From the NCBI GenBank assembly GCA_002397315.1, contig DHAE01000022.1, positions 62,001 through 126,000 on the forward strand: a stretch of DNA of 64,000 bases. The letters run 5' to 3'. A program made the position numbers and the translations under genes. Positions 54,986-63,960 of this stretch are shown here, piece after piece; within the stretch, counting starts at the first letter, position 1, and the number at the start of each line of letters is the position of its first letter. A model generated the notes under the pieces. It did not search any database. It was not told the origin of the DNA and was given only the letters and a program-made list of their open reading frames with translations. Origin of the DNA: Comamonadaceae bacterium UBA4962. Lineage in GTDB: Bacteria > Pseudomonadota > Gammaproteobacteria > Burkholderiales > Burkholderiaceae_C.

Positions 54986-56229
54986 CAGGGACTCCCCGGC
55001 ACGGCAATACCGCGCGCCTTGCCGACGGTGCGGCGCCAGACATCGGTGCAGCCATCGCCGCACCGGCGCAGCCAGTTGGGCAGCACCGCCTCGCGCAGCA
55101 GGCGCAGGCGGCGCGCTTCGTCGGCGGGCGACGGGGGCACTGCCACCATCGCACCTTTGTCGCCCTGCGTGCATGCCGCCGCGCCGGTATTGCAGGCCAC
55201 GCCCTCGGCAGTCTCGGCCTCGGCATCGCGCCAGATAGCGTCCTCCAGTTTCGGCAGTTCGCGCAGCAGCAGTTCACGGAGTTCGGCCGGCATGGCCGCC
55301 CAGGCTTCGTCATTGGCACCGAAGAACGACAACCCCCAGGTGATCGGCAGCGTGTGCAGGTAGCGGGTCATGCGATGCAGGCCCAGGGTGTTGCCGGACA
55401 TGGTGCCGGTGATGGCGCACTCGCTGTCGCCCGCCTGCAGGCTGGGCACTATCTGGCCGAAGCCGGTGTAGACCGGGATACCGCCGAGCCCGGCGACGAA
55501 GTCCGACTGGGCCGCCGACGATACCCGCACCCTCCGGCCGTTCAGGTCCGACAGGCCCGAGAGCGCGTTCTTGCAGAAGAGCACCTGCGCCGGATAGACG
55601 TACACCGCCAGCATTTCGAAATGGTGGTTTTCGCGCAACGCGGCCTGGAGATACGGACGGAAGGCCTGCACGGACGCGCGCAGGTCCGCCAGCGTCGGAT
55701 TGAGGCCGGGAAGGTCCGGCGCGGTGTACTGCGGATACTGCGCGGTGAGCGAGCTCATCAGCACGGTGCCCATTGGCACCACGCCCAGTTCGATGAGACG
55801 CAGCATCTCGATGCCGGGTACCCCGGCGCGGTCGAACGGCACGATGGACGCGGTGAACCTCCCGCCGCTCAGACGGGGCAGCTCCTGCGTCCAGAACGGC
55901 GCCTCGCGGCGGCCGTACTGCGACAGCGCCCCGAGGTTGCCCACGATGCGCAGGCGGTACGGCGCATCGGTGGGGCGGGACGCCGATTCCCGGGCCGCCG
56001 CGCGGGCATCGGAGCGCAGCGACACGCCCGTGCTCTGCGCCGCGGCCGGCAGCCCCGCCAGGCCCAGCAGCAGCGCGGGCAGCAACGCCACGGAGCGCGC
56101 CGCGGTGCGCGCGAAGCTGCGCACGGACGCGTTGCGACATGCCCGGCGATCGAGGGTTTTGCCGGCACGGTGCTCCCGGACTTTCGCAGCCAAATGTGGT
56201 TCCTCCCTGTAGCACCGGTTTTTTACCAT
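54985..56229 (-). CDS. TRAP-type (DctP-like) periplasmic binding protein, orphan
   Basis: A 414-residue protein with a long N-terminus and a signal peptide (about 46-65, SVALLPALLLGLAGLPAAAQ). The domain shows FTASIVPFDRAGVPGIEMLR, TLADLRASVQAFRPYL, and LSDLNGRRVRVSSAAQSDF, where the RVRV segment holds the substrate-binding Arg of DctP-like proteins. No dctQ or dctM gene is near, and the gene is coupled to the GGDEF-EAL gene, so it probably senses rather than imports its ligand. ATG 56229 is supported by AAAGG upstream. C-terminal region contains several Cys (CNTGAAACTQ and RCGDGC). Confidence 0.85.
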   Translation of the reverse strand: MVKNRCYREEPHLAAKVREHRAGKTLDRRACRNASVRSFARTAARSVALLPALLLGLAGLPAAAQSTGVSLRSDARAAARESASRPTDAPYRLRIVGNLGALSQYGRREAPFWTQELPRLSGGRFTASIVPFDRAGVPGIEMLRLIELGVVPMGTVLMSSLTAQYPQYTAPDLPGLNPTLADLRASVQAFRPYLQAALRENHHFEMLAVYVYPAQVLFCKNALSGLSDLNGRRVRVSSAAQSDFVAGLGGIPVYTGFGQIVPSLQAGDSECAITGTMSGNTLGLHRMTRYLHTLPITWGLSFFGANDEAWAAMPAELRELLLRELPKLEDAIWRDAEAETAEGVACNTGAAACTQGDKGAMVAVPPSPADEARRLRLLREAVLPNWLRRCGDGCTDVWRRTVGKARGIAVPGSP

Positions 56230-56296
56230 TTCGCGGACCTTTGACAAATGCTGAAAAGCGCCATTTCTTCGTCTTCCGGTCCGTGCTGCCCGTCCG

Positions 56297-57067
56297 TCAC
56301 ATCGGCAGCGGGCCACCCGGGTGCGGTACAAAGGCGCCTTCGGAAGGATCGAAGTCCCACCGGGTGAGGCACCTCTGCCCCTCCCGGTCTTCCAGGGTGA
56401 TCAAGCTGTTGGGCGCTTGCGCGCGCAGGCGGACCGACACGGCGGTGCCCGCATGCGCGGTCCACAGGCCCGGCAGCACCTCGCTCAGCCCCGGCTCGTG
56501 GGCGTGGCCGGACAGCAACAGCGCGGCACCGGCATCACGCCAGCGCTTGACGGCCTCGGCGGCGCGGTGGGGCCGGTGTTCCGCGTCGCCCGCGTGGCGT
56601 GCCACGAGAGGGTGGTGGGTGACCACGATGCGCCAGCGGTCGCGCGGCCCCGTGGCCAGCCGCTGCGCCACCGCGTCGATCTGCGCGCGCGACAGGCTCC
56701 CGCGCTGGTGCCGCCACGGCCGCGTGGTGTTGACGCCGACCACGAAGAAGCCGCCGGCATCGCACACCGGCTCCAGATCGTCGCCCCACCAGCGGGCATA
56801 ACGCCGGTAGGCATGGCCGAGACGCTCCCACCAGGCGAACAGCGGCAGGTCGTGGTTGCCCGGAAGCACCAGCGTGCGGAGCGCGGGGAGCCCGGCGATG
56901 AAGTGGTGCGCGGCGTCGAACTGCCGCGCCGTGGCGCGTTGCGTCAGGTCGCCGGACACCACCACCAGGGCCACGTCGAGGCGGCGCGCCAGCGCATGCA
57001 CCGCGGCGCAGACGCGCGGGTCGTGCGCGCCGAAGTGCAGGTCGGACAGGTGCATGAGTACGCCCAT
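56297..57067 (-). CDS. Calcineurin-like metallophosphoesterase
   Basis: A 256-residue cytoplasmic enzyme with the metal-site motifs LMHLSDLHFG, VVSGDLTQRA, VLPGNHDLP, VTHHPLVARH and LLSGHAHEP. It follows the lipid-kinase gene by 20 bases on the same strand, a common pairing in beta-proteobacteria. The substrate is unknown; phosphodiester or nucleotide are possible. It differs clearly from the other phosphodiesterase at 25.8 kb. Confidence 0.88.
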   Translation of the reverse strand: MGVLMHLSDLHFGAHDPRVCAAVHALARRLDVALVVVSGDLTQRATARQFDAAHHFIAGLPALRTLVLPGNHDLPLFAWWERLGHAYRRYARWWGDDLEPVCDAGGFFVVGVNTTRPWRHQRGSLSRAQIDAVAQRLATGPRDRWRIVVTHHPLVARHAGDAEHRPHRAAEAVKRWRDAGAALLLSGHAHEPGLSEVLPGLWTAHAGTAVSVRLRAQAPNSLITLEDREGQRCLTRWDFDPSEGAFVPHPGGPLPM

Positions 57068-57087
57068 GGTCCGCCCGCGCTCCGGCC

Positions 57088-58215
57088 TCAGGCCACCGTC
57101 GCCATGCCGGGGACGGCGCCCGGCACCGGCAGCGGCGCGGGTTCGGGCGGATCGGGCTCGTCGGCGGCCGGCGCGGCACGCAGCGGGGCCGGTGCGGGTT
57201 CGTCGGCCGCGGTCCGCGGGTCGTCGTCCCGCGCCGTGGCAGTGGGGGCCACCAGCCAGAGCGGCCGGTTCTCGACGCGGAAGCGCAGCGGCGATGGCAT
57301 CCACTCCCGCTCGCCGTCGAACGCGACCTTCACCTGCGCCGGGCGCCAGCTGGCGGGCTCGACCTGCATTTCGGCGCAGGCCAGGCTGATAACGGACTCG
57401 TCGCGGTCGAGCTGGCCGATCGCGGCATGCCACACGGTGCGTGCCGTGGCCCAGCGGCCCTGCGGCTTGAGCAGCAGCACGGCCAGGTGGTCGCCCTCGG
57501 CCACGTCGCGCGCCTGCGGTATGCCCAGGCGCTCCAGCTGCAGCGGGTTGTTGCCGACGAACAGCGTGGAGGCGAAGAACTCCTCGCTGACCAGGGCGTC
57601 CGCACCCCGGTGGGCGCGCAGCGAGACGCGCCAGCGGCGCGCCGAGGCGGGCCGGAAGAAGCTCCAGACGGCCGACGCGACGGCCACCCAGCGCGAGCGC
57701 CCGAACCGGCGCGATGCCATCTCGCGCTGCTCCAGCAGCCGCGGGTACAGGCCGATCGCGGCATTGACGAGGAACATGCGGTCGTTGACGTACCCGACCC
57801 GCACCGGCCGCACGTCGCCGGTGCGCAGTGCCTGCAGGATGTCTTCGGCGGCCTGCGGCAGGTCGAGCGACAGGCTCTGCTCGCGGGCGAAGTAATTGAA
57901 CGTGCCGGCGGGGATGACGCCCATGCGCACCTCGTGCCGCCACGCGGCCGCAGCCACGGCGTTGATGGTGCCGTCGCCGCCGCACGCCACGACGATGCCC
58001 CCGGACGCTTTCGCGGCGCGTGCCGCCTCGTCGGCGGCCTGCACGATGCCGGCGCGCACCGCAGGCACGTGCCATTGCACCGCGTGTCGGCGCAGGGGCT
58101 CCAGCGCTTCCAGGCGCCCGCGCAACTGGCCGTGGTCCGCGCCCGGCCGATGGGGCACCACCAGGTGCACGGGCCCGGGCTCGGCGGGGAAAGAGGGCGA
58201 AACGGTGGGCGGCAT
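57088..58215 (-). CDS. Diacylglycerol kinase family lipid kinase
   Basis: The 375-residue protein has the DAGK catalytic signature (VACGGDGTINAVA, about residues 80-92) and the later GVIPAGTFNYFAREQ block, giving ATP and lipid binding. It resembles YegS/DagK and BmrU-type kinases. A C-terminal Pro/Ala-rich tail (about 320-375) is unusual and probably disordered. Start at ATG 58215. It is divergent from a PAP2 phosphatase that could reverse the same type of reaction. Confidence 0.87.
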   Translation of the reverse strand: MPPTVSPSFPAEPGPVHLVVPHRPGADHGQLRGRLEALEPLRRHAVQWHVPAVRAGIVQAADEAARAAKASGGIVVACGGDGTINAVAAAAWRHEVRMGVIPAGTFNYFAREQSLSLDLPQAAEDILQALRTGDVRPVRVGYVNDRMFLVNAAIGLYPRLLEQREMASRRFGRSRWVAVASAVWSFFRPASARRWRVSLRAHRGADALVSEEFFASTLFVGNNPLQLERLGIPQARDVAEGDHLAVLLLKPQGRWATARTVWHAAIGQLDRDESVISLACAEMQVEPASWRPAQVKVAFDGEREWMPSPLRFRVENRPLWLVAPTATARDDDPRTAADEPAPAPLRAAPAADEPDPPEPAPLPVPGAVPGMATVA

Positions 58216-58646
58216 GGAACGGCGGTGTGCGCGGCAGGATACCGGCCGCGGGAAGGTGGAGGAAACCCGGCACGCAGGCGGCATGCCTGGGCACCCCCCC
58301 ATTCTCGCCAAGCGGCACCGCAGGCCCGCATCGGAAGGCAGAGTCACCGGGTGTCGGCGCAGGCCGACATGCGGATGCGGTGGCCCGCGGGAATCTCGGA
58401 CGCCGCGGCAGGTCTTGCCGGGCCGTGCACCGTGCTCGTGTCACCATTCGCGCACTTTTTCATCCTGCCGCCATACCCCGCACCGATGCCCTTCCAACGC
58501 CACGCCGCCATGGCGCGCTGCCACCCGCCCCTCGCCGCCCGTCTGCTCGCAGGCGCCCAGTCCCTGCCCTGCCCGCCGGCCCCGACCGCTCGCGCCTCCC
58601 GGCTGCGGAGTGGCCGACGGCCCTCAGACGGCGCGGGAGCCCCGGC
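58216..58646. other. 431-base gap between divergent lipid genes
   Basis: The region is GC-rich with scattered short palindromes but no clear terminator or RNA gene. A 54-codon Arg/Pro-rich frame (58487-58650) ends overlapping the PAP2 start (ATGA), but it has no ribosome site and no recognisable sequence, so I do not call it a gene. The only AT-rich stretch is near 58438-58475 (around CATTCGCGCACTTTTTCATC), which could hold a promoter for the PAP2 gene. Confidence 0.4.
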
Positions 58647-59483
58647 ATGACGGCGCTGCAATCGTGGGCCGCATGGGCAGGAACCCATCCGCTGGCCACC
58701 TGGGGCGCCGGGCTGGCGATCGTCCTGGTGGCCACGCTGGCCGCGCGCGGGGCCGTGCTCTTCGCCTCGCCCCGCTGCGCGCCCTGGCTGGGGCGCTGGT
58801 CGGAGCCGCGCCACGCGGTGCCGCGTCTCTGGATGGCCCTCGCCGGTTCCGCCCTGCTGCTGTGGGGATGCGCCGAAATCCTGGGGGAGCTGGCCGACGA
58901 ATGGTCGGCGCCCACCACCTGGGCGCAGCTGGATGAAACACTGGCGGGCACGCTGCGCGCCCATGCGGGCGCGTCCACGCTCACGCTGTTCGCCCGTCTC
59001 ACCCACGCAGGCGACAAGGAAGTGCTCGCGGTGCTGGCCGTGGCGGTGGCGGTGGCGCTCTGGTGGCGCCGCCACCGCCTGCTCGCCGCGGGATGGGTGG
59101 CCGCCCTGGCGGGCAACGGCCTGCTCACGCGGGGCTTCAAGCATGCCTTCGAGCGGGTCCGCCCGGAGCACGTGCACGGCATCTCCGCGGCCGATGGCTA
59201 CAGCTTTCCGAGCGGCCACAGCAGCAGTTCCCTGGTGGCCTACGCCATGCTGGCCTACCTGGCCATCCGGCTGCTGCCGCAGCGCTGGCATCTGCCCGCG
59301 GTGCTCGCCGCAGCCGCCATCGCCTTCACCGTGGGCTGGAGCCGCATCGTGCTGCAGGTGCATTACGCCAGCGACGTGCTCGCCGGCTGGGTGACCGGCG
59401 GCATCTGGCTGGCCTGCTGCGTGATCGTGATGAACGGCGTGGGCCACTGGCACCGCAGTCGCCGGCCTGTGGCCAACGCCTGA
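58647..59483 (+). CDS. PAP2 superfamily phosphatase, membrane-bound
   Basis: A 278-residue inner-membrane protein with about six helices and all three PAP2 motifs: KHAFERVRP, PSGHSSS and SRIVLQVHYASDVLAGW (the His and Asp of the third motif are seen). It removes phosphate from lipids such as phosphatidic acid or undecaprenyl diphosphate. It is divergent from the lipid kinase and convergent with an MFS gene. Confidence 0.9.
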   Translation: MTALQSWAAWAGTHPLATWGAGLAIVLVATLAARGAVLFASPRCAPWLGRWSEPRHAVPRLWMALAGSALLLWGCAEILGELADEWSAPTTWAQLDETLAGTLRAHAGASTLTLFARLTHAGDKEVLAVLAVAVAVALWWRRHRLLAAGWVAALAGNGLLTRGFKHAFERVRPEHVHGISAADGYSFPSGHSSSSLVAYAMLAYLAIRLLPQRWHLPAVLAAAAIAFTVGWSRIVLQVHYASDVLAGWVTGGIWLACCVIVMNGVGHWHRSRRPVANA

Positions 59484-59496
59484 CCGGCAGTCCCGC

Positions 59497-60642
59497 TCAG
59501 GCCGCCTTGCGGTCGGCCGCGAGCGACGCGGCGAACACCGCGAGGCCGCCCAGGGCCAGCAGCACGCCGACCCAGCCGGTGGACGTCCAGCCCAGCCCGG
59601 CGCTGATGGCCACGCCCCCCAGCCAGGCACCGAGCGCGTTCGCGCAGTTGAAAGCCGAGTGGTTGAGCGCGGCCGCCAGGGTCTGCGCATCGCCGGCCAC
59701 GTCCATGAGCCGGATCTGCAGCGCCGGCCCGATGGCGACGATGGTGCCGAGCAGGAAGGTCGCCAGCGCGGCCGTTGCCACATGGTGCGCGGCGAACACG
59801 AAGCCGCCCAGCACCAGCACCGACCACAGGAGCAGCGCGCCGATGGTGCGCATCAGCGCGCGGTCGGCCAGCCGCGCCCCCACGAGGTTGCCCGCCACCA
59901 TGCCCGCGCCGAACAGCGCCAGCACGAACGGCACGCCGCCCACGGGCAGGCCCGCCACCTCGGTGAGCGTCGGCTTGATGTAGCTGAAGACCGAGAACAT
60001 GCCGCCGAAGCCGATGGCCCCGATGCCCAGGGTGAGCCACACCTGCTTGCGCCGCAGGGCGCCCAGCTCGCGCCAGGGGCTGGCGCCGGCGTCCGGTGGC
60101 ATGTAGGGCACGCCCCGGCGGACCATCGCCATCGCCAGCACGGCGATGGCCCCCACGAACACGAAGGCCGCGCGCCAGCCGAAGTGCTGGCCCAGCGCCG
60201 CCGCGATCGGCACGCCCGCGAGCGTGGCGCCCGTCAGCCCGAGCATCACCATGCCCACGGCACTCGCCCGCCGGCCCGGCGGCGCGAGCGAGGCCGCCAC
60301 CAGCGCCGCCACGCCGAAATACGTGCCGTGCGGCAGGCCGGTCAGGAAGCGCATCAGGTTCAGCGACAGATAACCCGGTGCCAGCGCCGAGGCGAAATTT
60401 CCGAGCGCGTAGACGGCCATCAATGCAATGAGCAGTGCGCGCCGTCCCCAGCCCGCGGCGAGCACGGCCAGCACCGGCGCCCCGATCACCACGCCGAGCG
60501 CATAGGAACTGATGACGTGGCCCGCCTGCGGGATCGTCACGCCGATGTCGCGCGCCACCTCGGGCAGCAGGCCCATGATGACGAACTCGCCGGTGCCGAT
60601 GGAGAACCCGCCCACGCCCAGCCCGATGAGGGCCGCGGCCAT
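59497..60642 (-). CDS. MFS transporter (drug/sugar efflux type)
   Basis: A 381-residue transporter with twelve helices, starting at MAAALIGLGVGGFSIGTGEF and carrying FVIMGLLPEVARDIGVTIPQ, as in AraJ/YdhP-type efflux proteins. The GRRALLI signature (loop 2-3) follows ALGVVIGAPVLAVLAAGW. The frame is open upstream but no in-frame ATG with a ribosome site is seen; the ATG at 60642 begins the first helix. The 269 bases to the next gene contain only a GC-rich leader. Confidence 0.88.
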   Translation of the reverse strand: MAAALIGLGVGGFSIGTGEFVIMGLLPEVARDIGVTIPQAGHVISSYALGVVIGAPVLAVLAAGWGRRALLIALMAVYALGNFASALAPGYLSLNLMRFLTGLPHGTYFGVAALVAASLAPPGRRASAVGMVMLGLTGATLAGVPIAAALGQHFGWRAAFVFVGAIAVLAMAMVRRGVPYMPPDAGASPWRELGALRRKQVWLTLGIGAIGFGGMFSVFSYIKPTLTEVAGLPVGGVPFVLALFGAGMVAGNLVGARLADRALMRTIGALLLWSVLVLGGFVFAAHHVATAALATFLLGTIVAIGPALQIRLMDVAGDAQTLAAALNHSAFNCANALGAWLGGVAISAGLGWTSTGWVGVLLALGGLAVFAASLAADRKAA

Positions 60643-60911
60643 GCCGCGCCCCGTGGCCGGCACCGGCACCTGCACGGTCTGGGCGGGAACCGCAGGCCCG
60701 GTCAAACGCGTGCTCCCGGCAGAGGGGCGATGGGACGGAGCGACAGGGAAGCGGACATGATCGGGGGCATCTGCATGGATACGGGAAAACCCTGAATTCT
60801 GCCGTACCTCCGCGTTTTTTGCCGGCATACCGCAGCCGCCCCCACCCGGTGCAAGGCGGTCCGTTCCGCATCCCGGGAAGGACCGGGCGCGGTCCGCGCG
60901 GGCCCTGCGGC

Positions 60912-61679
60912 ATGATGGACGCCATGGCCTCCCTCCCCTCCCCCCCATCGCCCACCGCTGCCGCCCTCTCCGACGCGGAGGGCGGCATCCGGCTGGTCGT
61001 GTTCGACGTGTTCGGCACCGTGGTGGACTGGCACGGCAGCCTCGTGCGTGAACTGGCGGCGCTGGCCCCGCAGGTGGACGGCGACGCCTTCGCGCGCGCG
61101 TGGCGCGACGGCTACCAGCCCGCGATGCAGCGCGTGCGCGAGGGCGGGCGCGGCTGGACCGTGCTCGACACGCTGCACCGCGAGATCCTCGACGGCCTGC
61201 TGCCGCGTTTCGGGCTGAGCCATTGGAGCGAGGCCGAACGCGACCACCTGAACCGTGCCTGGCACCGCCTGCGCCCCTGGCCCGACAGCGTGCGGGGCCT
61301 GGAGCGGCTGCGCCGGCGCTTCATGGTCAGCCCGCTCTCCAACGGCAACCTGGGCCTGCTCGCGGACATGGCCAAGGCGAGCGGCCTGCCCTGGGACTGC
61401 ATCCTGTCGGCCGAAGTGTTCCGTGCCTACAAGCCCGATCCGGCCGTGTACCTCGGCGCCGCGCAGGTCTTCGGCCTGCCGCCCGGCGCGGTGCTGATGG
61501 CCGCGGCGCACCACGAGGACCTGGAGGCGGCGCGCGCCTGCGGCCTGCGCACCGCCTATATCGAACGGCCGCTCGAATTCGGCGCGGCCCACCGCAAGGA
61601 CGTGTCTCCACGGCCCGGCAACGATCTGCACTGCACGGACATCGGGGCGCTCGCGGACGCTCTGGGCTGCCCGGACTGA
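60912..61679 (+). CDS. Haloacid dehalogenase type II family hydrolase
   Basis: A 255-residue HAD enzyme with motif I VVFDVFGTVVDWHG (nucleophile Asp), motif II PLSNGNL (Ser-Asn), motif III with Lys in YKPDPAVY, and motif IV as AAAHHEDLEAARACG. The pattern (FDVFGT and SNGN) fits L-2-haloacid dehalogenases. Whether it takes a halogenated acid or a phosphorylated compound cannot be told. MMDAM at 60912 begins about 25 residues of disordered leader; a later in-frame ATG (60924) is possible. Confidence 0.85.
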   Translation: MMDAMASLPSPPSPTAAALSDAEGGIRLVVFDVFGTVVDWHGSLVRELAALAPQVDGDAFARAWRDGYQPAMQRVREGGRGWTVLDTLHREILDGLLPRFGLSHWSEAERDHLNRAWHRLRPWPDSVRGLERLRRRFMVSPLSNGNLGLLADMAKASGLPWDCILSAEVFRAYKPDPAVYLGAAQVFGLPPGAVLMAAAHHEDLEAARACGLRTAYIERPLEFGAAHRKDVSPRPGNDLHCTDIGALADALGCPD

Positions 61680-61722
61680 CCGCGGTACGGCACCGTGGGC
61701 CGCGTCGCCGGCCCGGGCGCCC

Positions 61723-62832
61723 TCAGCCCGGGGCCACCATGCCCTGCACGAAGCGCCGCACCTGGGCATCGAACTCGGCGCTGGTCGCGGTGAACTCCAC
61801 GCCCGCCAGCACCTGCGGGCCGGCGGTGTTGAGGGTCACCACGCGCGCATACACGTCGCGCGCCTGGTAGCGGGCGATGGGCAGGTCGAAGGCCAGCCGC
61901 AGCTCGCCGTGCATCGGCACGGCCTCGCCCAGTTCCAGCAGCGCGCCGTGATAGCCCATGTCGCGCACGGTGCAGGGCACCTGGTGGGGCAGCACCGCGC
62001 CGCCTTCCACGCGCTGGCAGGCACACGGCAGGTTCGCTTCCACCCGCAGGCTGCGCCGGAACTCCTGGCGCGGCACTTTCAGCCGGCGCCCAGGCACCGC
62101 CACCAGTTCGCGCATCGCGAGCGGCGCGGTGCGGCCCTTGGCGAAAACCTGCACCGGCGCCGACACCGAGGCCATCGTCCAGCAGCGCTGGTACACCGCC
62201 TCGCTCACCAGCACCTGCCCGCGCAGCGCGAACGCGCGCAGCTGCGCGGCCTCGGCCACCACGTCGCCCAGCAGCACGGGCGTCTGCACGGCGGCGCCGG
62301 ACGGTGAAAGATCGCCCACCAGCGCAGACCCGAAGGCGATGCCCACCCCCACGTACACGGGCGGCAGGCGCTCCTGGCGATAGGCGTCGTTGAGTTCCTT
62401 GAGCGCCATCTGCAGCGCCACCGCATATGTGGCCGCCCGGCGCACGCCATCGCTGCCGTCTCCACCGTCCTCGCACGGGAACAGCACGGCCGCGCCGTCG
62501 CCCGTCCAATGCACCAGCACGCCGCCGTGTGCCGCCAGCAGGCCGTGCACGCAGGCCAGGGTGCGCTCCGTCCACTCCCGGGCACGCAGCGGCGGCAGCG
62601 ATGCGGCCACCTGGGCGAAATCCCGTACGCCCGCCTTGAGCAAGGTGATCTCGCGCTCCTGGAGTTGCAGCTGCACGGTCGGTGGCGCATGCGGGGGGAG
62701 CGGTGGAGACGGCTCCAGGGCTGCGGCATGTGGCGACGGCGCCACGGAGGGAGCGGAAGGAGGGAGGCAGGGCGGGGACGGAGAGGGGGACGAGGACGGT
62801 GCGTCGGCGCCGGTGGAGGAAGGAGCGGACAT
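61723..62832 (-). CDS. Cyclase-like domain fused to a PilZ domain
   Basis: The 369-residue protein has a Pro/Ser-rich N-terminus (about 1-55), a class III nucleotidyl-cyclase-like domain (about 60-235; VHWTGDGAAVLFPCED, YVGVGIAFGSALVGDL, TPVLLGDVVAEAAQL) and a C-terminal PilZ domain (about 255-365). In PilZ the c-di-GMP motifs are present: RRSLRVE (RxxxR) and DMGYHGALLEL ((D/N)xSxxG, with Gly in place of Ser). The cyclase part lacks some catalytic residues I would expect, so it may bind a nucleotide rather than make one. Convergent with the dehalogenase gene. Confidence 0.78.
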   Translation of the reverse strand: MSAPSSTGADAPSSSPSPSPPCLPPSAPSVAPSPHAAALEPSPPLPPHAPPTVQLQLQEREITLLKAGVRDFAQVAASLPPLRAREWTERTLACVHGLLAAHGGVLVHWTGDGAAVLFPCEDGGDGSDGVRRAATYAVALQMALKELNDAYRQERLPPVYVGVGIAFGSALVGDLSPSGAAVQTPVLLGDVVAEAAQLRAFALRGQVLVSEAVYQRCWTMASVSAPVQVFAKGRTAPLAMRELVAVPGRRLKVPRQEFRRSLRVEANLPCACQRVEGGAVLPHQVPCTVRDMGYHGALLELGEAVPMHGELRLAFDLPIARYQARDVYARVVTLNTAGPQVLAGVEFTATSAEFDAQVRRFVQGMVAPG

Positions 62833-63113
62833 GGAGTAGGGCCGGGTGGAAGCGGCGACGCAGTGGGAAAGGGCTCTGGTAGGCTGTTCCTTGGTGCGGA
62901 CACCCCGGGGGGCTACTGCACGTAGCGTCCAGCATAGGGGCTGGAGTTCGCGGCGGTCAAGCCGCAGTCACGTCACGCCCCATCGCCCCGCCCGTTGCAG
63001 CCCATGTCCCGTGACAGCGCGGGCGTCACGCCGTCGCCCCGCCGCTCCGTGCGCAGTACCGCCTGCCGCTTTACCGATGTGCTCCGGCGGACGTCCCCAC
63101 CACCGGCAGGCCT

Positions 63114-63818
63114 TCAGATGGCGACCAGTTGCCGGATGCCGCGCGCCTGCATCTCGCTGCCAGGCCCGCGCGCGATGATTTCGCCGCGCTCCATCACGAG
63201 GTACTCGTCGGCCAGCTCTTCGGCGAAGTCGTAGTACTGCTCGCACAGCAGCACCGCCACCGGGTGCCCGTCCAGCCCTTCGTCCGCGAGGCGGCGGATC
63301 ACGCGGCCGATGTCCTTGATGATGCTGGGCTGGATGCCTTCGGTGGGCTCGTCCAGGATCAGCAGCCGCGGGCCGGGGGCGAGGGCCCGCGCGATCGCCA
63401 GTTGCTGCTGCTGCCCGCCCGACAGATCCCCGCCGCGCCGCGCGAGCATCTGCCGCAGCACCGGGAACAGCGTGTAGAGATGCTCCGGCACCGGCGTGGA
63501 ACCGCTCTTGTACGCCAGCCCCATGCGCAGGTTTTCCTCCACCGTCAGCCGTCCGAAGATCTCGCGGCCCTGCGGCACGAAGCCGATACCGGCGCGCGCG
63601 CGCTCGTAGGGCGTCCAGCCCTGGATCGGCCGGCCTTCCCATTCGATCGTTCCGCTCTTCACGGGCACGAGGCCCATGAGGCTCTTGAGCAGCGTGGTCT
63701 TGCCGACGCCGTTGCGGCCGAGGAGGACGGTGACCTTGCCGGGGGCGGCGGCGAGGCTCACGTCGCGGAGGATGTGGGAGCCGCCGTAGTACTGGTGGAG
63801 GTGGTGGACGGTGAGCAT
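63114..63818 (-). CDS. urtE: Urea ABC transporter ATP-binding protein
   Basis: A 234-residue ATPase of the branched-chain amino acid/urea class with LLGRNGVGKTTLLKSLMGL (Walker A), LSGGQQQQLAIARAL (signature), LLILDEPTEGIQPSIIKDIG (Walker B and D-loop) and LLCEQYYDFAEELAD (H-loop region with Glu-Gln in place of His, as usual in this class). The GIQPSII and LTVEENLRMGL segments are typical of UrtE. Its partners would lie beyond the right edge. ATG 63818. Confidence 0.9.
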   Translation of the reverse strand: MLTVHHLHQYYGGSHILRDVSLAAAPGKVTVLLGRNGVGKTTLLKSLMGLVPVKSGTIEWEGRPIQGWTPYERARAGIGFVPQGREIFGRLTVEENLRMGLAYKSGSTPVPEHLYTLFPVLRQMLARRGGDLSGGQQQQLAIARALAPGPRLLILDEPTEGIQPSIIKDIGRVIRRLADEGLDGHPVAVLLCEQYYDFAEELADEYLVMERGEIIARGPGSEMQARGIRQLVAI

Positions 63819-63874
63819 GTTTTTGGGGGTTCTTTTAGAGGCGGGGGCCGGGTCTCGGCCCGGCGGCCGAGTCA

Positions 63875-63960
63875 CTTTCTTTCGCTTCGCCGAAAGAAAG
63901 TAACCAAAGAAAGGGCGACCCTGCTGTCTGCGACCCCGTTCGCCCGCAGGGCGAACGGGG
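63875..63960. repeat. Two-hairpin intergenic repeat
   Basis: CTTTCTTTCG (63875-63884) pairs with CGAAAGAAAG (63891-63900). CCCCGTTCGCCC (63934-63945) pairs perfectly with GGGCGAACGGGG (63949-63960). The text between (TAACCAAAGAAAGGGCGACC) is a stretch I know as common between genes in Comamonadaceae. It lies upstream of urtE and probably recurs elsewhere in the genome. Confidence 0.7.

Noticed and set aside
52673..55363. An 896-codon frame opposite the GGDEF-EAL gene
   Set aside because: Shadow; the minus-strand gene has intact GGDEF and DDFGTGYS motifs.
58487..58650. Possible 54-codon leader gene before the PAP2 phosphatase
   Set aside because: Arg/Pro-rich text, no ribosome site and no similarity that I recognise; its overlap with the PAP2 start can be chance.
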